From positions 1 to 7,118 of the forward strand of contig CAMORQ010000098.1 of NCBI GenBank assembly GCA_946623915.1: DNA of 7,118 nt, written 5' to 3'. The translations under genes were made by a program, and so were the position numbers. The notes below the pieces were generated by a model. The model searched no databases, was not told where the DNA came from, and worked only from the letters and a program-made list of their open reading frames with translations. Shown here one piece after another: positions 1 to 6,056 of this stretch (within the stretch, counting starts at the first letter, position 1; each line of letters opens with the position of its first letter). Source of the DNA: an uncultured Coriobacteriaceae bacterium (GTDB lineage: Bacteria; Actinomycetota; Coriobacteriia; Coriobacteriales; Eggerthellaceae).

Positions 1-802
1 GCAGGAATTCGCTGTCGTTGCGTATGCGTAAGATCTCGTGATGGTAGCCGTATTCCCCCACGTAGAGCTTTCGTACCTTGCCCAGGTAGTCCATTTCGAT
101 GGAGCCCGAGTAGTTGATGCGGATGCCGCCGGCGCCCTGGTACGGGTCGCTTATCAGGAAGCGATCGCCACCGAGGAAAACAACTGCTCCTTCGTTGTCT
201 TCCGTGTCCAGGTACCACGCCATATCCCCGTCCGGTTCGTATGCCGATGTCCGCTCGTAGTCCGGGGACACGAGGTAGAATTCGCCGTTCGCATCTACGT
301 TGTTTGTTTCGACGTGGGTTTTGCCATCCGTATACTCTTCCGTCGTGATGGTGACGGTGGTGGAGCGCCCCTGTTCGTCGCGCATCGTAACCTTGTTGTC
401 GAACCCGTCGTAGAGTCCGTAGACGGGCAGGGCGTGCTCTGTGGAACGCTCGAAGCGAACCGGTTCGCCCTCGTTGATGGTTATCTCGATCGACGTTTAA
501 TCCTCGGTTTGGAAAACGATCAAGGCGGAAAGCGGTGAAATTCGGTAGGGGTTTTCGAGAACCAACGGCTCGTCGAAGGTGTTTTTCGCGTTCGCGAGTT
601 CTTTTTCGATAAGCGCATCCGCCTCTTTTTGAGTGCGTAACAGGTTTTCCGTGGTGTCCAGGCTCTCGTCGTCGGCGTCGAAGTAGGGGTTAACCTGGCA
701 TCCTGTCGCGAGAAGCAGCACCATGGCGTAAGCCACAATTGTGGCTTACGCCATGCCCAGGCGTCGGTTTTGCGTTTTCTCTGAGCGGGTGGAAAGAAGC
801 AT
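1..802 (-). pseudogene. Aryl-sulfate sulfotransferase lipoprotein, 5' part, broken by two in-frame TAA codons, runs off left edge
   Basis: ASST enzymes move a sulfuryl group between phenolic compounds without PAPS, outside the cytoplasmic membrane. Reading from ATG at 802 in one frame gives a basic n-region with Arg13-Arg14, a hydrophobic stretch (ATIVAYAMVLLLATGC) and a lipobox-like Cys35. An ASST N-terminal domain follows: NPYRISPLSALIVF near residues 83-96, then LPVYGLYDGFDNKVTM near 125-140. After it come propeller-like segments and a His254-His255-Glu motif in the YHHEIL context expected for one of the family's active-site histidines. Codon 19 (748-746) and codon 102 (499-497) are TAA, and the same frame stays open on both sides of each. 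Start 802 is chosen because GGAGAAGGG lies 8 bases upstream and the frame gives a proper signal peptide. The rest of the gene, including the other catalytic residues, is outside the window. Family assignment is fairly sure from motif recall. Pseudogene status follows from the two stops, unless they are sequence errors or are read through. Confidence 0.75.
722..755. repeat. Perfect 34-bp palindrome with no loop
   Basis: Each arm is 17 bases: CATGGCGTAAGCCACAA at 722-738, followed directly by its exact reverse complement at 739-755. The symmetry ends at 721/756 (C opposite C). It lies inside the signal-peptide part of the sulfotransferase frame and contains the first in-frame TAA (748-746). There is no T-run on either side, so it does not look like an intrinsic terminator. 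It could be an operator or, more likely given its place within a coding frame, the product of a template-switch mutation. Confidence 0.9.
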
Positions 803-810
803 CGACGGAA

Positions 811-819
811 CCCTTCTCC
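811..819 (-). promoter_or_regulatory. Ribosome binding site of the sulfotransferase gene
   Basis: On the minus strand this reads GGAGAAGGG and ends 8 bases before the ATG at 802. It decides the start of the sulfotransferase frame. The later in-frame GTG (736) and ATG (724) have no such site and sit inside the 34-bp palindrome. Confidence 0.6.
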
Positions 820-856
820 GGGGTGCAACCTAGGCGGTTACGACTAAAGTGCAACT

Positions 857-891
857 AAAAAACGGAACACAACCCGTTCGGGTTGTGTTCC
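857..891 (-). terminator. Rho-independent terminator of the SPOR-protein gene
   Basis: The arms GGAACACAACCCG (864-876) and CGGGTTGTGTTCC (879-891) are exact reverse complements, giving a 12-13 bp stem with a very small loop. On the minus strand the stem is followed by one G and then six T (862-857), the classic order of an intrinsic terminator. It lies about 65 bases past the SPOR gene's stop. The plus-strand side has no T-run, so it acts in one direction and insulates the sulfotransferase gene from the upstream gene. Confidence 0.88.
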
Positions 892-955
892 AGTGCTCGG
901 CTGGGTGACTTATCGGGAACGAAACCTTTGTGGCTGCATTCCGATGCCCCATACT

Positions 956-2011
956 TTACTTATGGTTGCCCGAATACTTAACGTAGGTGTCGGAGTATCC
1001 GGCGTTGATGGCAGCCTGCATGTGGCCGCGCGCGCCGTCTTCATCGCGATAGATGCCCGCGGCGACGACCCAGTACCCATCCTGGTTCAGGTTGGTGTAG
1101 TCTTGCGACCAGTACATGCGCGGGTCGGGATACCCGGCGTTGCGCATGTCTGCGAGCGCCTTTTCGGCATTGGATTTGTTGCTGAAGGCGCCGACCCACA
1201 CGCCCCAGAACGCGTCGCCTTCATGGAAGCCGCCGGATTGCTGCTGCTGCGCCGGCTGCTGCTGTTGCTGCTGGGGCGCAGGCTGCGCTTCCTGCTGCTG
1301 AGGCGCCGGCTGCTGCTGTTGCTGCTGCGTAGCGGGATCGACGTATTGGGGCTGAACCTGGGGCTCGGGGGCGGGAGCAGGTGCAGGAGCCTGCTGCGTT
1401 TCGGCGGGCTGCGTGTTCTGTGCCTGGCCCCCCTGACCTTCTGCTTGGCCTTGCTGACCGCCTTGCGCGGATGCGCCCTCGTTGTTGGCGCCGCCCTCGG
1501 GCGCCTTGGATGAATCAGCAGAGCTGCTGGCGGAAGAGTCGGCCGAACTCGAGCTGGAAGAGCTTGACGAACTGGAAGCGCTCGAAGAGCTCGAAGAGCT
1601 CGACGAGCTGGAGGAGCTGGAAGAAGAGCTCGACGAAGAGGCGGCTGCACCGCTCGTAGATGCTTCCGAAGCACTTGCCGACGAAGACGTAGACGTCGAC
1701 GAACTCGACGACGCCTCACCGCCGCGCAGGAAGTTGCTTAAGGGGTTGTTGTCGCCGCCGCCGACGGCAAAGCCCACACCGCCCGCAGCGAGCGCGGCAA
1801 CTAGCACGCCTGCCGCAATGGCGCCGGTGTGCTTCTTCTTCTTTTTCTGATTGCCGTAGCTGTAGACCGCAGCTTTGGAAGTCGTGCCCTCTCCCGGAGG
1901 CATAACGATTTCGCGCGTGCGCGTTTTGCCTTCGTTGAGGTTCACGTGACCGGCTTCGGCGGCCTCCGCAGCCCAATCGTTCAAGTTTTCTTCTGTGTGG
2001 TTTTCAGCCAT
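956..2011 (-). CDS. Membrane-anchored SPOR-domain protein with poly-Ser and Pro/Gln spacer
   Basis: Predicted 351-residue single-pass membrane protein. Residues 1-55 are acidic to polar and probably cytoplasmic. KKKKK at 56-60 precedes a small-residue transmembrane helix (about 63-83, Ala/Gly/Val). About 80 residues of nearly pure serine follow (about 101-180), then an Ala/Pro/Gln-rich stretch with several Q runs. A C-terminal SPOR-like domain (about 267-351) starts FWGVWVGAFSNKSNAEKAL, has YWVVAAGIYRDEDGA in its second half, and ends close to the stop. SPOR domains bind peptidoglycan glycan strands lacking stem peptides, often at the division site, so a septal or wall-remodelling role outside the membrane is likely. 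The low-complexity stretch would act as a flexible spacer through the wall. Start 2011 (ATG) is preferred: GGAAAGCAGG lies just upstream, whereas the in-frame GTG at 2086 has its AGGAG only about one base away. The gene is divergent from murT-gatD and has its own terminator. The exact partner is unknown. Confidence 0.85.
   Translation of the reverse strand: MAENHTEENLNDWAAEAAEAGHVNLNEGKTRTREIVMPPGEGTTSKAAVYSYGNQKKKKKHTGAIAAGVLVAALAAGGVGFAVGGGDNNPLSNFLRGGEASSSSSTSTSSSASASEASTSGAAASSSSSSSSSSSSSSSSSSSSASSSSSSSSSSSADSSASSSADSSKAPEGGANNEGASAQGGQQGQAEGQGGQAQNTQPAETQQAPAPAPAPEPQVQPQYVDPATQQQQQQPAPQQQEAQPAPQQQQQQPAQQQQSGGFHEGDAFWGVWVGAFSNKSNAEKALADMRNAGYPDPRMYWSQDYTNLNQDGYWVVAAGIYRDEDGARGHMQAAINAGYSDTYVKYSGNHK
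1249..1327. repeat. Two 25-bp direct repeats inside the Gln-rich spacer
   Basis: The same 25-base string, beginning GCGCCGGCTGCTGCTG, occurs at 1249-1273 and 1303-1327, offset by 54 bases (18 codons). The offset keeps the reading frame of the SPOR gene and each copy encodes a Q-run followed by Pro-Ala. It fits an in-frame duplication that has since diverged in the segment between the copies, and it is a likely site of length variation. Confidence 0.8.
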
Positions 2012-2097
2012 GATCGCCTGCTTTCCACACGCCAGTGCGCTCGCAGGCGCAGGAGCGTGTATTGCGTTTCCCTTTTCTTTGTACACTCCTATATTTG

Positions 2098-2127
2098 TTG
2101 CCTTGCCATTTTTTAACAGTAAGGCAA
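2098..2127. repeat. Inverted repeat TTGCCTT-N16-AAGGCAA in the divergent intergenic region
   Basis: TTGCCTT (2098-2104) and AAGGCAA (2121-2127) are exact reverse complements separated by 16 bases, a centre-to-centre spacing of about two helical turns. The element lies between the SPOR gene and murT-gatD, just inside the putative minus-strand -10 box. It could be an operator for a dimeric regulator or a weak leader hairpin. Seven-base arms can occur by chance, so function is only a suggestion. Confidence 0.45.
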
Positions 2128-2139
2128 TATCGGGGGATT

Positions 2140-2145
2140 ATTATA
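2140..2145 (-). promoter_or_regulatory. Possible -10 box for the SPOR gene
   Basis: The minus strand reads TATAAT, a perfect -10 hexamer, in an AT-rich patch of an otherwise GC-rich region. Transcription would start near 2133 and leave a leader of roughly 120 bases before ATG 2011. No good -35 is visible at 16-18 bases; the nearest, GTGACG, is about 20 bases away. Support is moderate to weak. Confidence 0.35.
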
Positions 2146-2147
2146 CT
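2142..2147 (+). promoter_or_regulatory. Possible -10 box for the murT-gatD gene
   Basis: The plus strand reads TATACT (5 of 6 to consensus), overlapping the minus-strand TATAAT. It lies about 80 bases before ATG 2228. No -35 is found at the usual distance. An alternative is TTAACA (2113-2118) with GATTAT (2136-2141) at 17-base spacing. At least one promoter must serve the plus-strand genes from this region, but the exact site is uncertain. Confidence 0.3.
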
Positions 2148-2211
2148 AAAAAGAACGGCAGCTGGCGTCACATTCACAAGTGTCGCTGAACTGTTCCTTT
2201 GAAGCGTTTTC

Positions 2212-2219
2212 GGGAAAGG
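2212..2219 (+). promoter_or_regulatory. Ribosome binding site deciding the MurT-GatD start
   Basis: GGGAAAGG ends 8 bases before ATG 2228. The in-frame GTG at 2180, which would add 16 residues, has no purine-rich site before it, and MurT proteins usually begin close to the LPGKVAL-like segment. ATG 2228 is therefore preferred. Confidence 0.6.
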
Positions 2220-2227
2220 TAGCAGAA

Positions 2228-4402
2228 ATGGGCATCCGAAAAGCAGCCGCTCAGGTTGTGAGCGCAGTATCTTCTGCAGCGCTCAAGCATGTGTTTCGCC
2301 GCCCTGCCGGGAACTTTCCCGGCAAAGTGGCCCTCTACATCGATCCTCACATCATTGCCGATTTGCGCTCCAAGCTTGTGCGGGGCAGCATCTGCGTGGT
2401 CGGCACCAACGGTAAAACCACGGTGACCAACATGTTGGCCGACTGCCTGGAAGCGGCGGGTGCGCGTGTGGTATGCAACCGTGGAGGCGCCAATCTCGAT
2501 TCGGGTGTGGCCACGAGCTTGTTGGATGCAAGCGTTTCCGAATGGGGCGTGTTCGAGTGCGACGAGCTGTGGCTCGCCCGCATCCTCCCTGGATTGAAGT
2601 CGCGTTACGTGGTGCTGCTGAACCTGTTCTACGACCAACTCGATCGCGTGGGTGATGTCGACTACATTCAAAACAGCATCACAGGCGCCCTGAAGGCTTC
2701 CCCGCACACCGTGCTCGTCTACAACGCCGACGACCCGCATTGCGAGAAGATCGCCCGCATGGTGGACAACCAGAGCGTTCCGTTCGGCATGGGGGAGGGC
2801 CTGTCGTCGGAGCACGGAACAGATGACGCATTCATGTGCCAGATGTGCGACACCATGCTCACATACGAGTACCGCAGCTACGGTCAGCTCGGGTCGTACT
2901 CGTGTCCGGCGTGCGATTTCGGGCGAAGCCATCTGCGGTTCATGGCGCGCAACTGCACCATTGGTGCAAGCGGCCTTTCGTTCGATGTGCTCGCCGCTGC
3001 GGACGTGCGTGCAGTTGCCGGCGGCCAGCTGGGGACGGTGCGGGCGCCTTATGCGGGGACCTACATGCTCTACAACCTGCTTTCGGTGTACGCCGCGGGC
3101 CACCTTGTGGGATTGTCGCATGACGAAATGCAGGCGGTCATGTCCACCTACGATTCCCACAACGGGCGCTTGGAGAAGTTAACTGTCCATGGGCGTGATG
3201 TGCTGTTGAACCTTGCAAAGAATCCGGCGGGCTTCAATCAAAATCTGGGCTTGGTTCTTCGCGAAGAAGGGCCTGTGGCGGCCGCGTTTTTCATCAACGA
3301 CAAAGAGGGCGACGGACGCGACGTCAGCTGGATTTGGGATATCGATTTCGAACGGCTGGCCGCACGCGAGGACGTCGTCGTGTACGTGGGGGGCATGCGC
3401 GCCAATGACCTTCAGGTGCGGCTCCGTTATGCTGGCGTGCCGGCGATCGTGGTGGATGGCGCGATGGATGTGATGTATCGGGTCGCCGCCCTGCCCGAAG
3501 CCTACAAGGTGTTCATGATCGCGAATTACACGAGTTTGCCCGACGTGCGCGCCGACTGCGTGAAGATGGCGTCCGACGTGGCGTCGCCGGCTCCCAACCA
3601 GGCGCAGCGTCAATTACCCGACCCGCTACCCGAATCCGATCCGACGGGGCAGCACGTGCGTATCGTCCATCTGTACCCCGACCTGCTCAACCAGGGCGGG
3701 GATGCAGGCAACGTTTCGGTGTTGGCCAAGCGATGCGCATGGCGCGGCATTTCCGTCGATGTGCAGCAGGTGCTCTGCGGGCAGCAGCCCGACTTCGACA
3801 GCGCCGACATCGTCGTGCTCGGCGACGGGTTCGACCGCCAGCAGCGTCTGGCATGCGCTCAGCTGCTGCCTGCGCGGGATGCGTTTGCGGACTACGTTGC
3901 CCGCGGCGGTGTGGTGCTTGCCGTAGACGGAGGTCTGCAGGTTATGGGGTCGGCGTGGCGCATCGGGGATGACGAGCTCGCCGGCCTGGGGATCGTCGAC
4001 ATCCGCAACGGGCGCGCCGAAGATGAATCGCGCATCGTCGGCGATGTCGTGGTGCGCACGGAACTGGTTGATGCTCCTGTTGTGGGTTTCGAAAACCATG
4101 CTGGCACCACGGTGCTCGGCAACGGCGTGAAGCCGTTCGGCTCGGTGGTGCGTGGCGTTGGCAACAACGAAGGAGACGCAACCGAAGGCGTGTTGTTCAA
4201 CAACGTCGTGGGAACCTACGTGCACGGTCCTGTTCTGGCGAAGTGCCCCGAACTCGCCGACTGGCTGATCGCGCGTGCGCTGCAGGTCCAGGCCGGTGGC
4301 GCAGGCGCGGCACCTGGCGATGCTGTCGATCTCGCCGCGCTGGACGATTCGGCCGAGCTGGCGGCTCGTGCGTTCATGCTCGAGCGGCTGGGCGTGAAAT
4401 AG
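2228..4402 (+). CDS. Fused MurT-GatD lipid II amidotransferase with Asp at the GatD nucleophile position
   Basis: In the known two-subunit system MurT activates the D-Glu carboxyl of lipid II with ATP, and GatD supplies ammonia from glutamine to give D-isoglutamine. Here both lie in one 724-residue chain. The MurT part shows NFPGKVAL (29-36), the P-loop GTNGKTT (59-65), NLFYDQLDR (132-140) and NADDP (166-170). It also has a four-Cys zinc ribbon (Cys204, 207, 226, 229) and the DUF1727 region with KNPAGFNQ (331-338) and DVSWIWD (365-371). A low-complexity Pro/Gln-containing linker spans about 452-476. The GatD part (477 to about 690) has LYPDLLNQGGDAGN, GFENHAG (620-626), NNEGDATEG and GTYVHGP with the expected catalytic His666. 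The nucleophile elbow, normally ICGGYQ, reads AVDGGLQVMG: residue 567 is Asp (GAC). The oxyanion-loop region, GGGSD in Staphylococcus aureus GatD, is GDGFD. Normal glutaminase activity is therefore doubtful. The MurT half looks intact. The gene heads a likely plus-strand cell-wall cluster, 96 bases before the LCP gene. Confidence 0.92.
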   Translation: MGIRKAAAQVVSAVSSAALKHVFRRPAGNFPGKVALYIDPHIIADLRSKLVRGSICVVGTNGKTTVTNMLADCLEAAGARVVCNRGGANLDSGVATSLLDASVSEWGVFECDELWLARILPGLKSRYVVLLNLFYDQLDRVGDVDYIQNSITGALKASPHTVLVYNADDPHCEKIARMVDNQSVPFGMGEGLSSEHGTDDAFMCQMCDTMLTYEYRSYGQLGSYSCPACDFGRSHLRFMARNCTIGASGLSFDVLAAADVRAVAGGQLGTVRAPYAGTYMLYNLLSVYAAGHLVGLSHDEMQAVMSTYDSHNGRLEKLTVHGRDVLLNLAKNPAGFNQNLGLVLREEGPVAAAFFINDKEGDGRDVSWIWDIDFERLAAREDVVVYVGGMRANDLQVRLRYAGVPAIVVDGAMDVMYRVAALPEAYKVFMIANYTSLPDVRADCVKMASDVASPAPNQAQRQLPDPLPESDPTGQHVRIVHLYPDLLNQGGDAGNVSVLAKRCAWRGISVDVQQVLCGQQPDFDSADIVVLGDGFDRQQRLACAQLLPARDAFADYVARGGVVLAVDGGLQVMGSAWRIGDDELAGLGIVDIRNGRAEDESRIVGDVVVRTELVDAPVVGFENHAGTTVLGNGVKPFGSVVRGVGNNEGDATEGVLFNNVVGTYVHGPVLAKCPELADWLIARALQVQAGGAGAAPGDAVDLAALDDSAELAARAFMLERLGVK

Positions 4403-4498
4403 CGTCCGCCTTTTCGCACGGACCGGCTTCGACGATGCGAGAAACGGACTCCTACATGTTTTCCTGCCATGCAGATTAACGGGATGCAGGTATAGCCC

Positions 4499-6055
4499 AT
4501 GAAACGAAGAAATGAGCACATTTCATCCCGAGACGGGTATCGCGCAACCGAAGAGCGCTATTCGCGCGAAGCGGCGAGGGACCGTTACGCGCGCGATGGG
4601 CAGGCGACGCGTGTGCGCGGCAGCTTTCGCCAACGCGAGCGCGAATCCGCATCTGCGGCGTCCGCACGCTGGGCCGCGCGCGTTTCGCATGCCTCTGGCG
4701 ACGAACGCCGCCGCGACAACGCCCGTTTCGACCACGGCGAGGCTGCCCCTGGTCGCCCTCGTCGTAAGAGGAGGTTGCCGAAGTTCTTGGCCGTTTTGGC
4801 AGTGGTGGCGCTTGCGGGCTTTCTGGCCGTTCAGTGCATCAACGGCAAGTTGGGCGGCGGCTGGGACCTGGACGGGGTGTTGGTGCAAAGCGACATTCTT
4901 CACGAGCCGTTTTACATGGCGCTGTTCGGCACCGACGAATCCATCGACCGCAACGAGAACATGTCAACCGACGGCATCTACCGCACCGACACCATCATTT
5001 TGGCGCGGGTGGATGCGCCCAACAAACAGGCAACTCTGGTGTCGATGCAGCGTGACACGCAGGTCGAACTGGAAGGGTACGGCACCCAGAAACTGAATGC
5101 TGCTTACACGTTCGGTGGGCCGGCTTTGGCCATCCAGACCGTCGGTGACATAGCTGGCGTTGGTATTTCGCACTACGCGCTCATCGATATGAACGGCTTG
5201 CAGGACGTGGTCAATGCGCTCGGCGGCATCGAAGTGAACGTGCCCATGGACATCTACGACGAGGATGCAGGCGGGTCTTTGGAGGCAGGGTATCAGACGC
5301 TCGATGGCTGGCAGGCCCTTATCCTGTGCCGGGCGCGCCACGCTTACGACGACTACGGCAACGGGGATGTGTACCGCGCGGCGAATCAGCGTTTGGTCAT
5401 ACAGGCTATCGCCAACAAGATACTCGTATCCGACCCCCTTACCGTGGCTAACACCGTAGGCGCACTGGCAGATGCGGTCCAAACGGACCTTTCCGTTACC
5501 GATGTCGTGGCGCTTGCGCAGGCGTTCGCGGGCATGGATGCGGAAAGCAACCTATGGAGCGGGAGCATGCCCACTGAATCGTTCTACGAGGACGATCTGT
5601 GGTTCGAGCGCATTGTCGAACCGGATTGGCACGACATGATGGCGCGCGTCGATGCGGGTCTGCCGCCCACGTCGGACAGTTACGTCGACCCGCTTTCGGG
5701 AACCGTGCTGGCCAACGCGGGGGCGCAAGGCGAATCGGGGCAGTCTGGCGCCGACCTTGCGCTGAAGACCGGAACGATCGCCGTGCGCAACGGGTCGGGT
5801 GTCAACGGGCTGGCCGCCACGGTGCAGCGCCGTTTGGAGCTTCTGGGTTACACGGTATCCGACATCGGCAACGCGGATTCCGATGATTACCAGCAGACGA
5901 TGGTGATTTACGAAGACGATTCGCGCGCCGAAGAAGCGGCGCTGATAGTTGCGGATTTGGGAGAGGGAAGCGTGGTTCGAAACGATGGCGAATATATAAT
6001 GACGGAAGACTTCTTAGTGGTCATCGGCAAAGACTACGCAACATACGAGGAATAG
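4499..6055 (+). CDS. LytR-CpsA-Psr (LCP) family cell-wall polymer transferase with LytR_C domain
   Basis: LCP proteins move teichoic-acid-like or capsular polymers from an undecaprenyl carrier to peptidoglycan on the outer face of the membrane. The 518-residue product has a long Arg-rich cytoplasmic tail (1-94), one transmembrane helix (about 95-113) and an LCP domain (about 138-307). A C-terminal LytR_C domain (about 424-511) begins TIAVRNGSGVNGLAATVQRR. LCP hallmarks are ALFGTDES, YRTDTIILARVD (161-172, Arg162 and Asp164), VSMQRDTQVEL (Arg185, Asp186), KLNAAYTFGG, GGIEVNVP, and LILCRARHAYDDYGNGDVYRAANQ (274-297) with the arginines that bind the lipid diphosphate. Start 4499 has only a weak AGG site 8 bases upstream. 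No later in-frame Met precedes the helix, so the tail is probably real. It lies 96 bases after murT-gatD with no terminator between, so co-transcription is plausible. The polymer it transfers cannot be told from sequence. Confidence 0.92.
   Translation: MKRRNEHISSRDGYRATEERYSREAARDRYARDGQATRVRGSFRQRERESASAASARWAARVSHASGDERRRDNARFDHGEAAPGRPRRKRRLPKFLAVLAVVALAGFLAVQCINGKLGGGWDLDGVLVQSDILHEPFYMALFGTDESIDRNENMSTDGIYRTDTIILARVDAPNKQATLVSMQRDTQVELEGYGTQKLNAAYTFGGPALAIQTVGDIAGVGISHYALIDMNGLQDVVNALGGIEVNVPMDIYDEDAGGSLEAGYQTLDGWQALILCRARHAYDDYGNGDVYRAANQRLVIQAIANKILVSDPLTVANTVGALADAVQTDLSVTDVVALAQAFAGMDAESNLWSGSMPTESFYEDDLWFERIVEPDWHDMMARVDAGLPPTSDSYVDPLSGTVLANAGAQGESGQSGADLALKTGTIAVRNGSGVNGLAATVQRRLELLGYTVSDIGNADSDDYQQTMVIYEDDSRAEEAALIVADLGEGSVVRNDGEYIMTEDFLVVIGKDYATYEE
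6047..6051 (+). promoter_or_regulatory. Ribosome binding site inside the end of the LCP gene
   Basis: GAGGA lies 5 bases before ATG 6057 and within the last codons of the LCP gene. With only one base between the LCP stop (6053-6055) and this ATG, the downstream gene is probably translated in step with the LCP gene. Confidence 0.65.
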
Positions 6056-6056
6056 C

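Noticed and set aside
38..538. Open plus-strand frame of 166 codons
   Set aside because: It lies antisense to the sulfotransferase frame, whose translation carries recognisable family motifs (GLYDGFDNKVTM, YHHEIL). The plus frame has no ribosome site or recognisable domain.
497..736. Short lipoprotein gene starting at GTG 736
   Set aside because: There is no ribosome binding site, the start lies inside the palindrome and the signal peptide would lack a basic n-region. The same frame extends upstream to ATG 802 with a good site, interrupted only by TAA.
497..748. TAA reassigned to an amino acid
   Set aside because: The SPOR gene ends at TAA right at the end of its domain, and the other genes end normally with TAG. 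Two nonsense changes in one decaying gene are simpler.
1482..1850. Plus-strand frame coding a very acidic Glu/Asp/Leu protein
   Set aside because: It is the antisense shadow of the Ser codons in the SPOR gene and has no ribosome site or domain.
2012..2086. GTG 2086 as the SPOR gene start
   Set aside because: Its AGGAG is about one base from the GTG, and the added 25 residues (Ala/Pro-rich, one Cys) do not form a signal or domain. ATG 2011 is better placed.
2180..2230. GTG 2180 as the MurT-GatD start
   Set aside because: No Shine-Dalgarno precedes it; ATG 2228 has GGGAAAGG at 8 bases and gives a normal MurT N-terminus.
2174..3160. Long minus-strand frame of 328 codons opposite murT
   Set aside because: The opposite strand carries clear MurT motifs. 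The minus frame gives His/Arg/Val-rich low-quality sequence typical of antisense reading in GC-rich genes.
4403..4498. Terminator between murT-gatD and the LCP gene (GTCCG...CGGAC, 4404-4423)
   Set aside because: The stem is only 5 bp with a 10-base loop and no T-run follows.
3626..4519. Long minus-strand frame opposite the GatD half
   Set aside because: Antisense shadow of GatD motifs; no start site or domain seen.
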